A stretch of DNA of 64,000 bases from Sediminihabitans luteus (GCF_002797595.1 NZ_PGFE01000002.1:62001-126000); one strand, 5' to 3'. Positions 1 to 9,160 are shown, numbered from the stretch's first letter. Notes: generated by a model not told the origin, from the letters alone. Made by a program: numbers and translations.

Positions 1-2
1 GG

Positions 3-41
3 TCGGGGGAGTACGTGGGTCAGCGGCTGCTCGAGGCCTGA
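3..41 (+). CDS. C-terminal tail of an upstream gene (partial)
   Basis: An open frame enters from the left edge and ends at a TGA; the visible tail reads SGEYVGQRLLEA. Twelve residues cannot identify the product. In related actinobacteria leuD often precedes murA, but this tail does not look like a LeuD C-terminus to me, so no function is assigned. The frame agrees with the following hairpin acting as the end of that transcription unit. Confidence 0.45.
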   Translation, partial: SGEYVGQRLLEA

Positions 42-46
42 GGTCA

Positions 47-110
47 CCCGCGACCGTGCGATCCGTCACGCCTCCGGCCCCGGAGATGCGACGGATCGCG
101 CGGTCGCGGG
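47..110. terminator. Long hairpin between the upstream gene and murA
   Basis: Two 21-nt arms (47-67 and 90-110) pair with a single T-G wobble. The spacer folds again through CTCCGG (72-77) and CCGGAG (80-85). No U-tract follows. The murA -10 box begins 3 nt after the right arm, so this is probably an intrinsic terminator or insulator for the upstream gene. Confidence 0.6.
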
Positions 111-112
111 TG

Positions 113-118
113 GATAAT
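113..118 (+). promoter_or_regulatory. Candidate murA -10 box (GATAAT)
   Basis: GATAAT matches TATAAT at five of six positions and stands out in this GC-rich gap. No good -35 is visible. A GAGG ribosome-binding site at 148-151 lies 7 nt before the murA ATG. Confidence 0.45.
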
Positions 119-158
119 CGACGCTGGCCGCCCCCACCGACGACGATCGAGGTATCCC

Positions 159-1475
159 ATGGCTGACGTGCTGTACGTGAACGGCGGGACGCCGTTGTCC
201 GGGTCCGTGCGGGTGCGGGGCGCGAAGAACTTCGTGTCCAAGGCGATGGTCGCGGCGCTGCTCGGCGAGTCGCCGAGCGTGCTGCGCAACGTGCCGCAGA
301 TCCGCGACGTCGGCGTGGTCACGGGGCTCCTCGAGCTGCACGGCGTGCGGGTCGACGCGGATGCCGAGGCGGGCACGCTCGTGCTCGACCCGACCGACGT
401 CGAGTCCGCGCACGTCGCCGACATCGACGCGCACGCCGGGTCGTCGCGCATCCCGATCCTGTTCTGCGGCCCGCTGCTGCACCGGCTCGGCGAGGCGTTC
501 ATCCCCGACCTCGGCGGGTGCCGGATCGGTGACCGGCCCATCGACTACCACCTGGAGATCCTGCGGCAGTTCGGGGCCGTCGTCGACAAGCGCGAGCAGG
601 GCATCCACATCCGTGCCCCGCGTCGCCTGCAGGGCACGCGGATCAGCCTGCCCTACCCGTCGGTCGGCGCGACCGAGCAGCTGCTGCTGACCGCGGTGCG
701 GGCCGAGGGCATCACCGAGCTGCGCAACGCGGCGATCGAGCCCGAGATCATGGACCTCATCGCGGTGCTGCAGAAGATGGGCGCGATCATCTCGGTCGAC
801 ACCGACCGCGTGATCCGGATCGAGGGCGTGGACCGTCTCGAAGGCTTCAACCACACCGCGCTGAGCGACCGGATCGAGGCCGCGTCGTGGGCGTCGGCCG
901 CGCTCGCGACGGGCGGCGACGTGCTCGTCGAGGGGGCCACGCAGCCCGAGATGATGACCTTCCTCAACACGTTCCGTAAGGTCGGCGGCGAGTTCGAGGT
1001 GCGCGACGACGGGATCCGCTTCTACCACCCGGGCGGCGACCTGCGCTCGATCGTGCTGGAGACCGACGTGCACCCGGGCTTCATGACGGACTGGCAGCAG
1101 CCCCTCGTCGTGGCGCTCACGCAGGCCACGGGCCTGTCGATCGTGCACGAGACGGTCTACGAGAACCGCTTCGGGTTCACCGAGGCGCTGCGCGGCATGG
1201 GCGCCACGATCCAGGTCTACAAGGAGTGCCTCGGTGGCGGCGAGTGCCGGTTCGGGCAGCGCAACTTCCACCACTCCGCGGTGATCTCCGGTCCGACGCC
1301 GCTCGCCGCGGCCGACATCGAGGTTCCGGACCTGCGTGGCGGGTTCTCGCACCTCATCGCGGCGCTCGCCGCGAAGGGCACGTCGACCGTGCGGGGCATC
1401 GGGCTCATCGACCGCGGGTACGAGCACTTTGGCGACAAGCTGCTCGCCCTGGGTGCCGACGTCTCGCGCGACTGA
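159..1475 (+). CDS. murA: UDP-N-acetylglucosamine 1-carboxyvinyltransferase MurA
   Basis: Transfers enolpyruvate from PEP to UDP-GlcNAc, the first committed step of peptidoglycan synthesis in the cytoplasm. The 438-residue length is normal. A Lys-Asn pair near residues 23-24 (RGAKN) and Cys121 in GGCRIGDRP correspond to the substrate-binding KN pair and the catalytic, fosfomycin-target Cys115 of E. coli MurA. The C-terminal DLRGGFSHLIAALAA and RGYEHF segments are typical of the family. GAGG lies just before the ATG. It heads a murA-plsC-gpsA cluster linking wall and phospholipid synthesis. The N-terminal helix (FVSKAMVAALL) departs from the usual AALPILAA wording, which I believe is common in actinobacterial MurA. 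Confidence 0.96.
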   Translation: MADVLYVNGGTPLSGSVRVRGAKNFVSKAMVAALLGESPSVLRNVPQIRDVGVVTGLLELHGVRVDADAEAGTLVLDPTDVESAHVADIDAHAGSSRIPILFCGPLLHRLGEAFIPDLGGCRIGDRPIDYHLEILRQFGAVVDKREQGIHIRAPRRLQGTRISLPYPSVGATEQLLLTAVRAEGITELRNAAIEPEIMDLIAVLQKMGAIISVDTDRVIRIEGVDRLEGFNHTALSDRIEAASWASAALATGGDVLVEGATQPEMMTFLNTFRKVGGEFEVRDDGIRFYHPGGDLRSIVLETDVHPGFMTDWQQPLVVALTQATGLSIVHETVYENRFGFTEALRGMGATIQVYKECLGGGECRFGQRNFHHSAVISGPTPLAAADIEVPDLRGGFSHLIAALAAKGTSTVRGIGLIDRGYEHFGDKLLALGADVSRD

Positions 1476-1483
1476 CGACCCGG

Positions 1484-1489
1484 TAGTCT
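1484..1489 (+). promoter_or_regulatory. Leaderless -10 box of plsC (TAGTCT)
   Basis: TAGTCT lies 8 nt before the plsC GTG and there is no Shine-Dalgarno sequence. This spacing would start the mRNA at or next to the GTG. Confidence 0.55.
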
Positions 1490-1497
1490 GTCTGACC

Positions 1498-2223
1498 GTG
1501 CCGAAAGCCCATCCTGAATCCCGCACCTACCGCGCGCTCGGGTTCTTCCTGCGCCCGCTGCTGTCCTCGATGGTCGTCAAGGACTGGCAGGGGCAGGAGA
1601 ACATCCCCGCGACCGGTGGGCTCGTGGTCGCCGCGAACCACGTGACGCAGTTCGACCCGCTCACGTTCGCGCACTACCTGTACGACACCGGGCGGGCGCC
1701 GAAGATCATGGCCAAGCACTCGCTGTGGGACGTGCCTGTGGTCGGTCGCGTGCTGCGCAACACCGGCATGATCCCCGTGCGTCGCGGCAGCTCCGAGGCC
1801 CTCGCGTCGCTCACGCTCGCGGCCGAGCAGCTCGAGGCGGGCGAGTGCGTCGCCGTCTTCCCCGAGGGGACGGTGACCAAGGACCCCGAGATGTGGCCCA
1901 TGGTCGGCAAGACGGGCGTCGCGCGTCTCGCGCTGACGTCGCGGACGCCGGTCGTCCCCGTCGCGCAGTTCGGCGCGCACCAGATCCTCGCGCCCTACTC
2001 CAACAAGTTCCGGCCGTGGCCGCGCAAGAAGGTCTCGGTCCACGCCGGGCCGCCCGTCGTCCTCGACGACCTGTACGACCGGCCGCAGGACGGGCCGACG
2101 CTCAAGGAGGCGACCGCACGCATCATGCGGGCGATCACCGAGCTCGAGGCGGGGATCCGCGGCGTGCCCGCGCCGCCCGCACCGTACGACCCCCGCTCGC
2201 GCCCGACCACGGAGGACTCATGA
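1498..2223 (+). CDS. plsC: 1-acyl-sn-glycerol-3-phosphate acyltransferase (PlsC family)
   Basis: Acylates lysophosphatidic acid to phosphatidic acid at the membrane. The 241-residue protein has the acyltransferase blocks: NHVTQFDP (an NHxxxxD form of the catalytic HX4D motif) near residues 45-52, the GMIPVRR block near 90, and the FPEGT block near 121. The GTG start at 1498 puts a short basic helix before the catalytic core and follows a leaderless -10 box. Its stop overlaps the gpsA start (ATGA), so the two are translationally coupled. Both act in phosphatidic acid synthesis. The C-terminal tail is Pro/Arg rich. Confidence 0.92.
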   Translation: MPKAHPESRTYRALGFFLRPLLSSMVVKDWQGQENIPATGGLVVAANHVTQFDPLTFAHYLYDTGRAPKIMAKHSLWDVPVVGRVLRNTGMIPVRRGSSEALASLTLAAEQLEAGECVAVFPEGTVTKDPEMWPMVGKTGVARLALTSRTPVVPVAQFGAHQILAPYSNKFRPWPRKKVSVHAGPPVVLDDLYDRPQDGPTLKEATARIMRAITELEAGIRGVPAPPAPYDPRSRPTTEDS

Positions 2224-3266
2224 CGCAGCCCGGCACCATCGACCGCCAGCCCGGGACGCCCCGGACCGTCGCGGCCGTCCTCGGGTCGGGCTCGTGGGGG
2301 ACCACCTTCGCGGCTGTGCTTGCCGACGCGGGCTGCGAGGTGCGCCTCTGGGGCCGCGACCCTGACGTCGTCGCGCAGGTCAATACCGAGCGCCGCAACG
2401 ACAAGCGGCTGCCGGGGATCGAGCTGCCGCACGGGATCCGCGCCACGACCGACGCGCGCGACGCGCTCGCCGGGGCCGGGATCGTCGTCGTCGCGGTGCC
2501 GTCGCAGTCGGCGCGCGAGACGCTCGCCGCGCTGCGCGAGCACGTCGAGCCGCACGCCGTCGCCGTCTCGCTCATGAAGGGCGTCGAGCTCACGAGCGAC
2601 GAGCGCATGAGCGAGGTCGTCGCGGACGCGCTCGCCCTCCCCGAGTCCCGCATCGCGGTCGTCTCGGGGCCGAACCTCGCGCGCGAGATCGCCGAGCACC
2701 AGCCGACCGCGACCGTCGTGTCCTCGACCGACCCGGGCACCGCGGCGCTCGTCGCCGCGGCGTGCACGACCGGGTACTTTCGCCCCTACACCAACGCCGA
2801 CGTGATCGGCGTCGAGCTGTGCGGCGCGGTCAAGAACGTCATCGCGCTCGCCGTCGGCATGGCGCAGGGTCGCGGCTTCGGGCTCAACACGACCGCCACG
2901 ATCATCACGCGCGGCCTGGTCGAGATCACGCGCCTCGGGCTCGCCCTGGGGGCCGACCCGGCGACGTTCCCCGGGCTCGCCGGCATGGGCGACCTCGTCG
3001 CGACGTGCTCGTCGCCGCTCTCGCGCAACCACACGCTCGGCAAGCACATGGGCCAGGGCCTGAGCCTCGACGAGGCGATCGCCGCGACGGGCGGCACCGC
3101 GGAGGGCGTCAAGTCGTGCCGCTCGGTGCTCGACCTCGCGCGCAAGGCGGGCGTCGACATGCCGATCACCGCGGGCGTGTTCGCGGTGCTGCACGAGGGC
3201 CTGCCGGTCGACGACATGGCGCGCGCGCTGCTGTCACGGCCGCAGAAGGCCGAGAGCGTCGCCTGA
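2220..3266 (+). CDS. gpsA: Glycerol-3-phosphate dehydrogenase [NAD(P)+] GpsA
   Basis: Reduces dihydroxyacetone phosphate to sn-glycerol 3-phosphate, the backbone for phospholipids. The 348-residue protein has an N-terminal Rossmann fingerprint (GSGSWGTTFA, about residues 24-33), the MKGVE and SGPNLAREI blocks in the middle, and the catalytic ELCGAVKNVIALAVGMAQG helix. The C-terminal half carries the usual GMGDLVATC segment. Its ATG overlaps the plsC stop by 4 nt, so start choice and coupling are clear. The first ~17 residues are a variable Pro/Thr-rich extension. Confidence 0.96.
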   Translation: MTQPGTIDRQPGTPRTVAAVLGSGSWGTTFAAVLADAGCEVRLWGRDPDVVAQVNTERRNDKRLPGIELPHGIRATTDARDALAGAGIVVVAVPSQSARETLAALREHVEPHAVAVSLMKGVELTSDERMSEVVADALALPESRIAVVSGPNLAREIAEHQPTATVVSSTDPGTAALVAAACTTGYFRPYTNADVIGVELCGAVKNVIALAVGMAQGRGFGLNTTATIITRGLVEITRLGLALGADPATFPGLAGMGDLVATCSSPLSRNHTLGKHMGQGLSLDEAIAATGGTAEGVKSCRSVLDLARKAGVDMPITAGVFAVLHEGLPVDDMARALLSRPQKAESVA

Positions 3267-3267
3267 G

Positions 3268-3984
3268 TCAGTCGGTGCGCACGTCGACCACGACGCGCAC
3301 CGGGTCCTCGAGCAGGAACACGCGGAACGGGTGGACCTCGTCGAGCCCGACGAACACCTGTGTGTAGCCCTCGAACGTCCCGTCGAGCACCACGTCCGTC
3401 ACGAGGTCGGTCGAGGTCGACGCCAGCGGGTCGCCCGAGAACTCGTCGAGGCCCGTGTCGACCGGGTAGCCCGTGCCCGAGAGCTGCACCGACAGGATCG
3501 CGCCGCCCGCGACGTCGACGACGTTCCCGCTGCCGTCCTGGACGGCCTCGTCGACGTACTCGGCCCGCCAGCCCGGCGTCCCGGTGCCCCCGAGCTCGAG
3601 GACGACGCGCTCGTAGCCGTCGTGCACGGCCGCGCGGACGTCGGTCACGGTCAGCAACGCGTCGTCCGACGCCGTCGCCTCGTCCGGCGAGGTGTCGGCG
3701 GTGAACCCCGCCTCGGCCCCGCTCGTGGGTCCGGCGTCCTCGTCCCCGTCGACGGGCGCGCTGGTCGGCGGGGTGCTCGGGCCGGACGCGGTGTCGTCGG
3801 ACGGCGCTCCGAGCGGCGCCCCTGATGACGCCAACGTGGTCTCGTCGCTCGGGTCGGCGGTGTGGCCGTCACCCTCGTCGCACGCGACCAGCAGACCCAG
3901 GCACGCGATCACCACGACCGCATGCGCGACCGGCCTGACGGTTCGAGCCCGAACGCGCCGCGGGGTCGTCGACGCCAGTTCCAT
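3268..3984 (-). CDS. AMIN-like domain lipoprotein
   Basis: Probable secreted lipoprotein of 238 residues. After a basic stretch and a hydrophobic helix comes a lipobox ending LLVAC, so the mature protein would start at that Cys and be lipid-anchored. A long Ser/Thr/Pro/Asp-rich linker follows (about 70 residues). The C-terminal ~130 residues (beta-rich, DGYERVVLELGGTGTPGW ... VVVDVRTD) resemble the AMIN-like domain of actinobacterial lipoproteins; AMIN domains bind peptidoglycan or polysaccharide. The ATG at 3984 is preferred over an upstream ATG because GGAGG precedes it at good spacing. The gene converges with gpsA with 1 nt between the stops. Ligand unknown. Confidence 0.72.
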   Translation of the reverse strand: MELASTTPRRVRARTVRPVAHAVVVIACLGLLVACDEGDGHTADPSDETTLASSGAPLGAPSDDTASGPSTPPTSAPVDGDEDAGPTSGAEAGFTADTSPDEATASDDALLTVTDVRAAVHDGYERVVLELGGTGTPGWRAEYVDEAVQDGSGNVVDVAGGAILSVQLSGTGYPVDTGLDEFSGDPLASTSTDLVTDVVLDGTFEGYTQVFVGLDEVHPFRVFLLEDPVRVVVDVRTD

Positions 3985-4118
3985 GACGTTCCTCCCCGGA
4001 TTCCGGGAGAGCCGCAACAGATGCCCTCTTCGTCTGATTCTACCGAGCCGGGCGGCGCGCGGCGGTCACGGTCCGGCACCGAAGCGGTCTCGGTCCGGCA
4101 GCCGGTGCGCCGACGCCC

Positions 4119-4124
4119 TAGTCT
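4119..4124 (+). promoter_or_regulatory. Leaderless -10 box (TAGTCT)
   Basis: TAGTCT lies 7 nt before the GTG at 4132, with no Shine-Dalgarno sequence between. Confidence 0.5.
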
Positions 4125-4131
4125 CGGCCTT

Positions 4132-4437
4132 GTGGAACAGGTCTTCGGATGGGTCGCGCCGCTCACGCTCCTCGTGCTCGTCGCACTCGCGATCGACAGG
4201 CTCTCCCGGGGCCGGGTGCTGACGCGCCCGCACGACGAGGGCTCGGGCTCCGGTGCGTCCGGCGCCCTCGGCGAGCTCGTCGCGATCTTCCACCCGAGCG
4301 CGACGACGCTCGTCGAGGAGAAGGAGCGTCGGCGGCTCGACATCGCCCAGCGGCCGGACTCGGACCCGGGCCAGGGTGAGATCGACCTGGACAGCGGTGT
4401 CGTCGTCCTGGGGGTCGAGCGGCCCCACCAGGGCTGA
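4132..4437 (+). CDS. Small one-helix membrane protein, DUF6191-like
   Basis: A 101-residue protein with one N-terminal transmembrane helix (VAPLTLLVLVALAI), then a cytoplasmic tail. The tail has the pattern ELVAIFHPSATTLVEEKERRR followed by EIDLDSGVVVL, which I recognise from the actinobacterial DUF6191 family; function is unknown. The GTG start at 4132 is preferred because the helix then sits at the extreme N-terminus and a TAGTCT -10 box lies 7 nt upstream. An in-frame ATG at 4021 after GGGAGAG is the alternative and would add a disordered basic extension. It is divergent from the AMIN lipoprotein and convergent with the trans-sulfuration enzyme. Confidence 0.6.
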   Translation: MEQVFGWVAPLTLLVLVALAIDRLSRGRVLTRPHDEGSGSGASGALGELVAIFHPSATTLVEEKERRRLDIAQRPDSDPGQGEIDLDSGVVVLGVERPHQG

Positions 4438-4453
4438 GACCGGCCAGACGGCG

Positions 4454-5614
4454 TCAGAGCGACCGCAGCGCCTGGTCGAGGTCGGCCCAGAGGTCCTCGA
4501 CGTCCTCGATGCCGACGCTCATGCGCAGCAGGTCCTCGGGGACGGTCCGTGACTCGGTCGCGAACCGGCGGCGACGCTCGAGGCACGACTCGACGCCGCC
4601 GAGGCTGGTCGCGGGCACCCACAGCTCCAGGGCCGCGACGACGGCGTCCGCGCCCGCGGCACCGCCTCGTGGGCGCAGGCCGAGCACCGAGCCGTAGCCG
4701 TCCATGAGCCGCGTCGCGCGCTCGTGCCCGGGGTCCTGCGGCAGCGACGGGTGCCGCACCTCGACGACGTCGGGGTGCTCGGCGAGCCGCCGCGCGAGCT
4801 CGGCCGCGGTGGCCTGCGAGCGTTCGACGCGCAGGGCCAGGGTGCGCATCCCGCGCAGCGCGAGCCACACCTCCCACGGGCCGGCGATCGCGCCGTGCAG
4901 GGTCCGGTACGCGCGCACGCGGGCGGCGAGGTCGGCGTCGTCGGTCACGACCGCGCCCAGGACGACGTCGGAGTGCCCCGCGAGGTACTTGGTCACGGAG
5001 TGCACCACGAGGTCGGCGCCGTGCGCGAGGGGCTGCTGGCCCAGCGGCGTCGCGAAGGTGTTGTCGACGACGCTCAGCACGCCCCGCTCACGGGCCGCGG
5101 CGAGCAGCACCGGGAGGTCCGCGACCTCGAGCATCGGGTTGGTGGGGGACTCGAGCAGCACCACGTCCGCACCGTCGAGGGCCGCGACCACCTGGTCGGT
5201 CTCGGCGACGTCGACCCGGCGCACCGTGACTCCGGTGCGTGCCGTGAGGTCGTCCACGAACCCGAGCGTCACCTGGTACGCGTGGCGGGGCACGACGACG
5301 GTGCCGCCCGCGGGGACGAACGAGAGCACCGCGGCGATCGCGGCCATGCCGGAGGAGAAGACCACGCCGGGCTGCCGGGCGCCCTCGAGCGCGGCGAGCG
5401 CCTCCTCGAAGGGGTGCCACGTCTCGGTGTCCATGCGCGTGTAGAGCAGCTCGCCGGGCTGCTGGACGCCTTGCGAGACGTAGGTCGAGGACAGCACCAC
5501 GGGCGGGTTCACCGGGCCGCCCTGGACGCGCGCGGGGCGGCCCGCGGCGACCGCGACGGTCTGCGGCGACAGCGCGCGGGGCGGGACGGAGGGCTGGTCG
5601 TGCGGTGCGCTCAT
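4454..5614 (-). CDS. Trans-sulfuration PLP enzyme (cystathionine gamma-synthase/lyase family)
   Basis: Cys/Met-metabolism PLP-dependent enzyme, 386 residues. The PLP lysine lies in SVTKYLAGHSD, the substrate-binding YTRMDT block is near residue 58, and the VVDNTFATPLGQQPL block precedes the lysine. Family members condense O-acyl-homoserine with cysteine or cleave cystathionine, and sequence reading alone does not separate these activities. The ATG at 5614 is preceded by a TACCCT -10 box at 7 nt. The gene is divergent from ddl with only 40 nt between start codons, so the two promoters overlap. Confidence 0.85.
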   Translation of the reverse strand: MSAPHDQPSVPPRALSPQTVAVAAGRPARVQGGPVNPPVVLSSTYVSQGVQQPGELLYTRMDTETWHPFEEALAALEGARQPGVVFSSGMAAIAAVLSFVPAGGTVVVPRHAYQVTLGFVDDLTARTGVTVRRVDVAETDQVVAALDGADVVLLESPTNPMLEVADLPVLLAAARERGVLSVVDNTFATPLGQQPLAHGADLVVHSVTKYLAGHSDVVLGAVVTDDADLAARVRAYRTLHGAIAGPWEVWLALRGMRTLALRVERSQATAAELARRLAEHPDVVEVRHPSLPQDPGHERATRLMDGYGSVLGLRPRGGAAGADAVVAALELWVPATSLGGVESCLERRRRFATESRTVPEDLLRMSVGIEDVEDLWADLDQALRSL

Positions 5615-5621
5615 GCGAACC

Positions 5622-5627
5622 AGGGTA
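5622..5627 (-). promoter_or_regulatory. Leaderless -10 box of the PLP enzyme gene (TACCCT)
   Basis: On the minus strand TACCCT lies 7 nt before the ATG at 5614. It is 13 nt from the ddl -10 box on the opposite strand. Confidence 0.5.
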
Positions 5628-5640
5628 CGGCGGGGTCGGG

Positions 5641-5646
5641 TAGGGT
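5641..5646 (+). promoter_or_regulatory. Leaderless -10 box of ddl (TAGGGT)
   Basis: TAGGGT lies 8 nt before the ddl ATG. Its -35 region would fall inside the divergent gene's promoter. Confidence 0.5.
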
Positions 5647-5654
5647 TCTGCGCG

Positions 5655-6785
<1,131 letters not shown>

Positions 6786-6802
6786 CGGTCGTTCCCCGGG
6801 GG

Positions 6803-6836
6803 GGGCCGGCAGGCCGCCCCAGGACGTCGCCGGCCC
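6803..6836. terminator. Weak hairpin between ddl and the convergent DUF3515 gene
   Basis: Arms GGGCCGGC (6803-6810) and GCCGGCCC (6829-6836) pair perfectly across an 18-nt loop. There is no U-tract. The position between two convergent stops suggests a bidirectional terminator. Confidence 0.35.
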
Positions 6837-6842
6837 GCAGGG

Positions 6843-7409
6843 TCAGGAGGTCGCCGCCCCGGTCTCGTCGGGCGTCGGCACGTCGCCGAGGCCGACGCAC
6901 GAGCTGGTCTGCGGGACGCGCTGGACGGCGCGGTTGAGGTCGGCGACGAACGACGCGGACTGGTCGTCGGTCACGGTCGGCGGGACCTTGATCTCGACCG
7001 CGGGGTCGCGCCCGTAGGTCACGAACGTCCACGTCCCCTCGTCGTCCGGCGCCGCGAGCCAGTCGACCGTCCCGGCGTCGCTCGGCACGCTCAGGCAGGG
7101 GGCCTCGGCCGTCGGCTCGGGGGCCTCGACGCCGCAGCGTGCGGTCACGGCCGCGCCAGGCTCGCCCCAGGCGGTCGTCGCCTGCGCGTTGGTGCGGGTC
7201 TTCTCCATGCCGCCGACGACGTCGGGCATCGCGAGGATCACCTCGGCGCAGATCGGCTCGGTCGCGTGCTCGGCGACGGGCACCCCGATGGTCGGGGTGC
7301 AGGCCGCCAGGAGCGCGGAACCCGCGACGGCGACGAGCGCGGCACGGGTGCGTCGGCCGGCGCGAGGGCCCGGGGTGGCGCGGGGGCGTGAGGTGGCTGC
7401 TGCGTGCAC
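6843..7409 (-). CDS. DUF3515 family lipoprotein
   Basis: A 188-residue exported protein. A basic N-terminus and a hydrophobic helix (AALVAVAGSALLAAC) end in a lipobox Cys, so it is probably a membrane-anchored lipoprotein. The mature part holds paired cysteines (PIC, RC, PCL, SSC) and the pattern typical of DUF3515, a family found beside ddl and thiL in actinobacteria; function unknown. The GTG at 7409 is chosen because a TACCGT -10 box lies 6 nt upstream, and because starting there places the arginine-rich segment directly before the hydrophobic helix. It lies between ddl (convergent) and thiL (divergent). Confidence 0.8.
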   Translation of the reverse strand: MHAAATSRPRATPGPRAGRRTRAALVAVAGSALLAACTPTIGVPVAEHATEPICAEVILAMPDVVGGMEKTRTNAQATTAWGEPGAAVTARCGVEAPEPTAEAPCLSVPSDAGTVDWLAAPDDEGTWTFVTYGRDPAVEIKVPPTVTDDQSASFVADLNRAVQRVPQTSSCVGLGDVPTPDETGAATS

Positions 7410-7415
7410 GCCCCC

Positions 7416-7421
7416 ACGGTA
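7416..7421 (-). promoter_or_regulatory. Leaderless -10 box of the DUF3515 gene (TACCGT)
   Basis: TACCGT on the minus strand ends 6 nt before the GTG at 7409. Confidence 0.5.
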
Positions 7422-7516
7422 GCGGTCCGGCCGCGCGGAACCGAACCCCGGTCCGCCGGGAGTCATCCGACCCGACGTGCCCGACCCGACGTGCCGCTCG
7501 GACCGATGATGCCGAC

Positions 7517-7522
7517 TACAGT
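7517..7522 (+). promoter_or_regulatory. Leaderless -10 box of thiL (TACAGT)
   Basis: TACAGT lies 6 nt before the thiL GTG, with no Shine-Dalgarno sequence. Confidence 0.5.
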
Positions 7523-7528
7523 TTCGCC

Positions 7529-8575
7529 GTGACCTCCGCCGGACCCGACCCCCGCTCCGAAGTCCGCCCGGACGCAACCGTGGGGGAGGTGGGCGAGGAG
7601 GCCATCCTCGCGGCGATCTTCCCCCTGCTGCCCGCCGGGGCCGCGACGCTCCTCGGGCCGGGCGACGACGCGGCGGTCGTCGCGGCCCCGGACGCCCGCT
7701 TCGTGGTCTCGACCGACGTGCTGGTCGAGGACCGGCACTTCCGGCGCGCGTGGTCCACCGGGTACGACGTCGGGTGGCGGGCCGCGGTCCAGAACCTCGC
7801 GGACGTCGCGGCCATGGGCGCGACCCCCACGTCCCTCGTGGTCTCGCTCGTCGTCCCCTCCGACCTCCCGGTCGCGTTCGTCACGGGTCTGGCGCGCGGA
7901 CTCGCGGCGGCGTGCGAGCCGGTGGGGGCCGCGGTCGTCGGCGGGGACCTCTCGGGCGCCGAGCAGGTCGTGGTCGCGGTGACGGTGCACGGCGACCTCG
8001 ACGGCCGTGACCCGGTGACGCGTGCGGGCGCACGACCCGGAGACGTCGTCGCGCACGCGGGGCGCCGGGGGTGGTCGGCGGCCGGCCTCGCGCTCGCGAC
8101 CGCGGGCCGGGCGAGCTGTGCGCTGCCGGCCGCCGAGCAGGACCCGTTGACCGCGGCCTACCTGCGCCCCGACCCGCCCCTGGGCGCCGGGGTCGCGGCA
8201 GCCTTGGCGGGTGCGACGTCGATGCTCGACGTCTCCGACGGCCTCCTGCGCGACGCGGGCCGCGTCGCCCGGGCGAGCGACGTCCGCATCGACCTCGACC
8301 TCGCGTCCTTCGCCGCGGACGCCGCAGCGCTCGTCGGCGCGGCACGCGACCTTCGCTCGGGCCCGGTACGAGCCCTGGTCGACGAGTGGATCCTCACGGG
8401 CGGCGAGGACCACGGGCTGCTCGCGACGTTCGGGCCCGACGCCGTCCTGCCGGAGGGTTTCCGCGTCGTGGGGACGGTCCTGGCCTCGGACGGCGCACCC
8501 CGGGTGACCGTGAACGGGTCGGCGCCCGCAGTGGCCGGGACCGGCTGGGACCACTTCGGCGGCTCGTCGCGCTGA
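7529..8575 (+). CDS. thiL: Thiamine-monophosphate kinase ThiL
   Basis: Phosphorylates thiamine monophosphate to thiamine diphosphate using ATP. The 348-residue PurM/HypE-like protein carries GEEAILAAIF, the metal-binding LGPGDDAAVV block (about residues 46-55), VSTDVLVEDRHFR, NLADVAAMGATP and the C-terminal SMLDVSDGLLRDAGR block, all standard for ThiL. The GTG at 7529 is supported by the -10 box 6 nt upstream. It is divergent from the DUF3515 gene. No TPP riboswitch is visible in the 119-nt gap. Confidence 0.95.
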   Translation: MTSAGPDPRSEVRPDATVGEVGEEAILAAIFPLLPAGAATLLGPGDDAAVVAAPDARFVVSTDVLVEDRHFRRAWSTGYDVGWRAAVQNLADVAAMGATPTSLVVSLVVPSDLPVAFVTGLARGLAAACEPVGAAVVGGDLSGAEQVVVAVTVHGDLDGRDPVTRAGARPGDVVAHAGRRGWSAAGLALATAGRASCALPAAEQDPLTAAYLRPDPPLGAGVAAALAGATSMLDVSDGLLRDAGRVARASDVRIDLDLASFAADAAALVGAARDLRSGPVRALVDEWILTGGEDHGLLATFGPDAVLPEGFRVVGTVLASDGAPRVTVNGSAPAVAGTGWDHFGGSSR

Positions 8576-8595
8576 CCGTCGACGTCGCGCTGACA

Positions 8596-8632
8596 GCCAG
8601 CACCGCGAGGGCACACCTCCGGCGGTGCTGGC
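8596..8632. terminator. Hairpin between convergent thiL and GNAT genes
   Basis: Arms GCCAGCACCGC (8596-8606) and GCGGTGCTGGC (8622-8632) pair perfectly. There is no U-tract on either strand. It probably serves both converging transcripts. Confidence 0.45.
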
Positions 8633-8641
8633 CCCGCGGCC

Positions 8642-9160
8642 TCAGCTGCGACGGAAGCGCACCTGCGTGAGGTCCTGGCCGCCGATGTCCTCACGCTTCT
8701 CGACGCCGTCCGGGGCGAACCCGTGGCGGCGGTAGAAGTGCTGCGCGCGCTCGTTGTCGGCGAGGATCCACAGGGAGACGGTCGTGCGCGGGCTGACGTC
8801 GCGCAGGAGCGAGCGCATGAGGTCACGGGCCACGCCCCGCCCCCAGGCCTCGGGGTCGAGGTAGATCGAGTAGATCTCCTGGTCGCCCGGCTCGGCGTCC
8901 TCGTCCCTGCTCGGGCCGATCGTGGCGAAGCCGAGCGTGCGTGCGTCACCGAGCGCGACCCAGGTCACGCTGGGGGTCTCGTCCGACAGCACCGTCTCGA
9001 GGGCACGGGCCCGTTCGGTCACGTCGAGCGACGCGAGGTACTCGTCGGCGACGATCCCGGCATAAGCACGCTTCCAGGACGCCACGTGCACGGCCGCGAG
9101 GGCGGGGGCGTCGTCGATGGTTGCGGGGCGGATCGCTACGTCGTCGTATCCAGGCGTCAT
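8642..9160 (-). CDS. GNAT family N-acetyltransferase
   Basis: A 172-residue GCN5-related acetyltransferase. It shows the motif order of the family: IRPATIDDAPALAAVH at the N-terminus, a central YSIYLDPEAWGRGVARDLM block (the acetyl-CoA pyrophosphate loop, Q/RxxGxG/A-like GRGVAR near residue 113), and the C-terminal ILADNERAQHFYRRHGF. The acceptor substrate cannot be read from the sequence. An AGGAT stretch precedes the ATG. The gene is monocistronic and convergent with thiL. Confidence 0.85.
   Translation of the reverse strand: MTPGYDDVAIRPATIDDAPALAAVHVASWKRAYAGIVADEYLASLDVTERARALETVLSDETPSVTWVALGDARTLGFATIGPSRDEDAEPGDQEIYSIYLDPEAWGRGVARDLMRSLLRDVSPRTTVSLWILADNERAQHFYRRHGFAPDGVEKREDIGGQDLTQVRFRRS

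Noticed and set aside
66-1526. A 486-codon open frame antisense to murA
   Set aside because: It is a shadow frame. MurA on the plus strand has the catalytic residues and an SD-preceded start.
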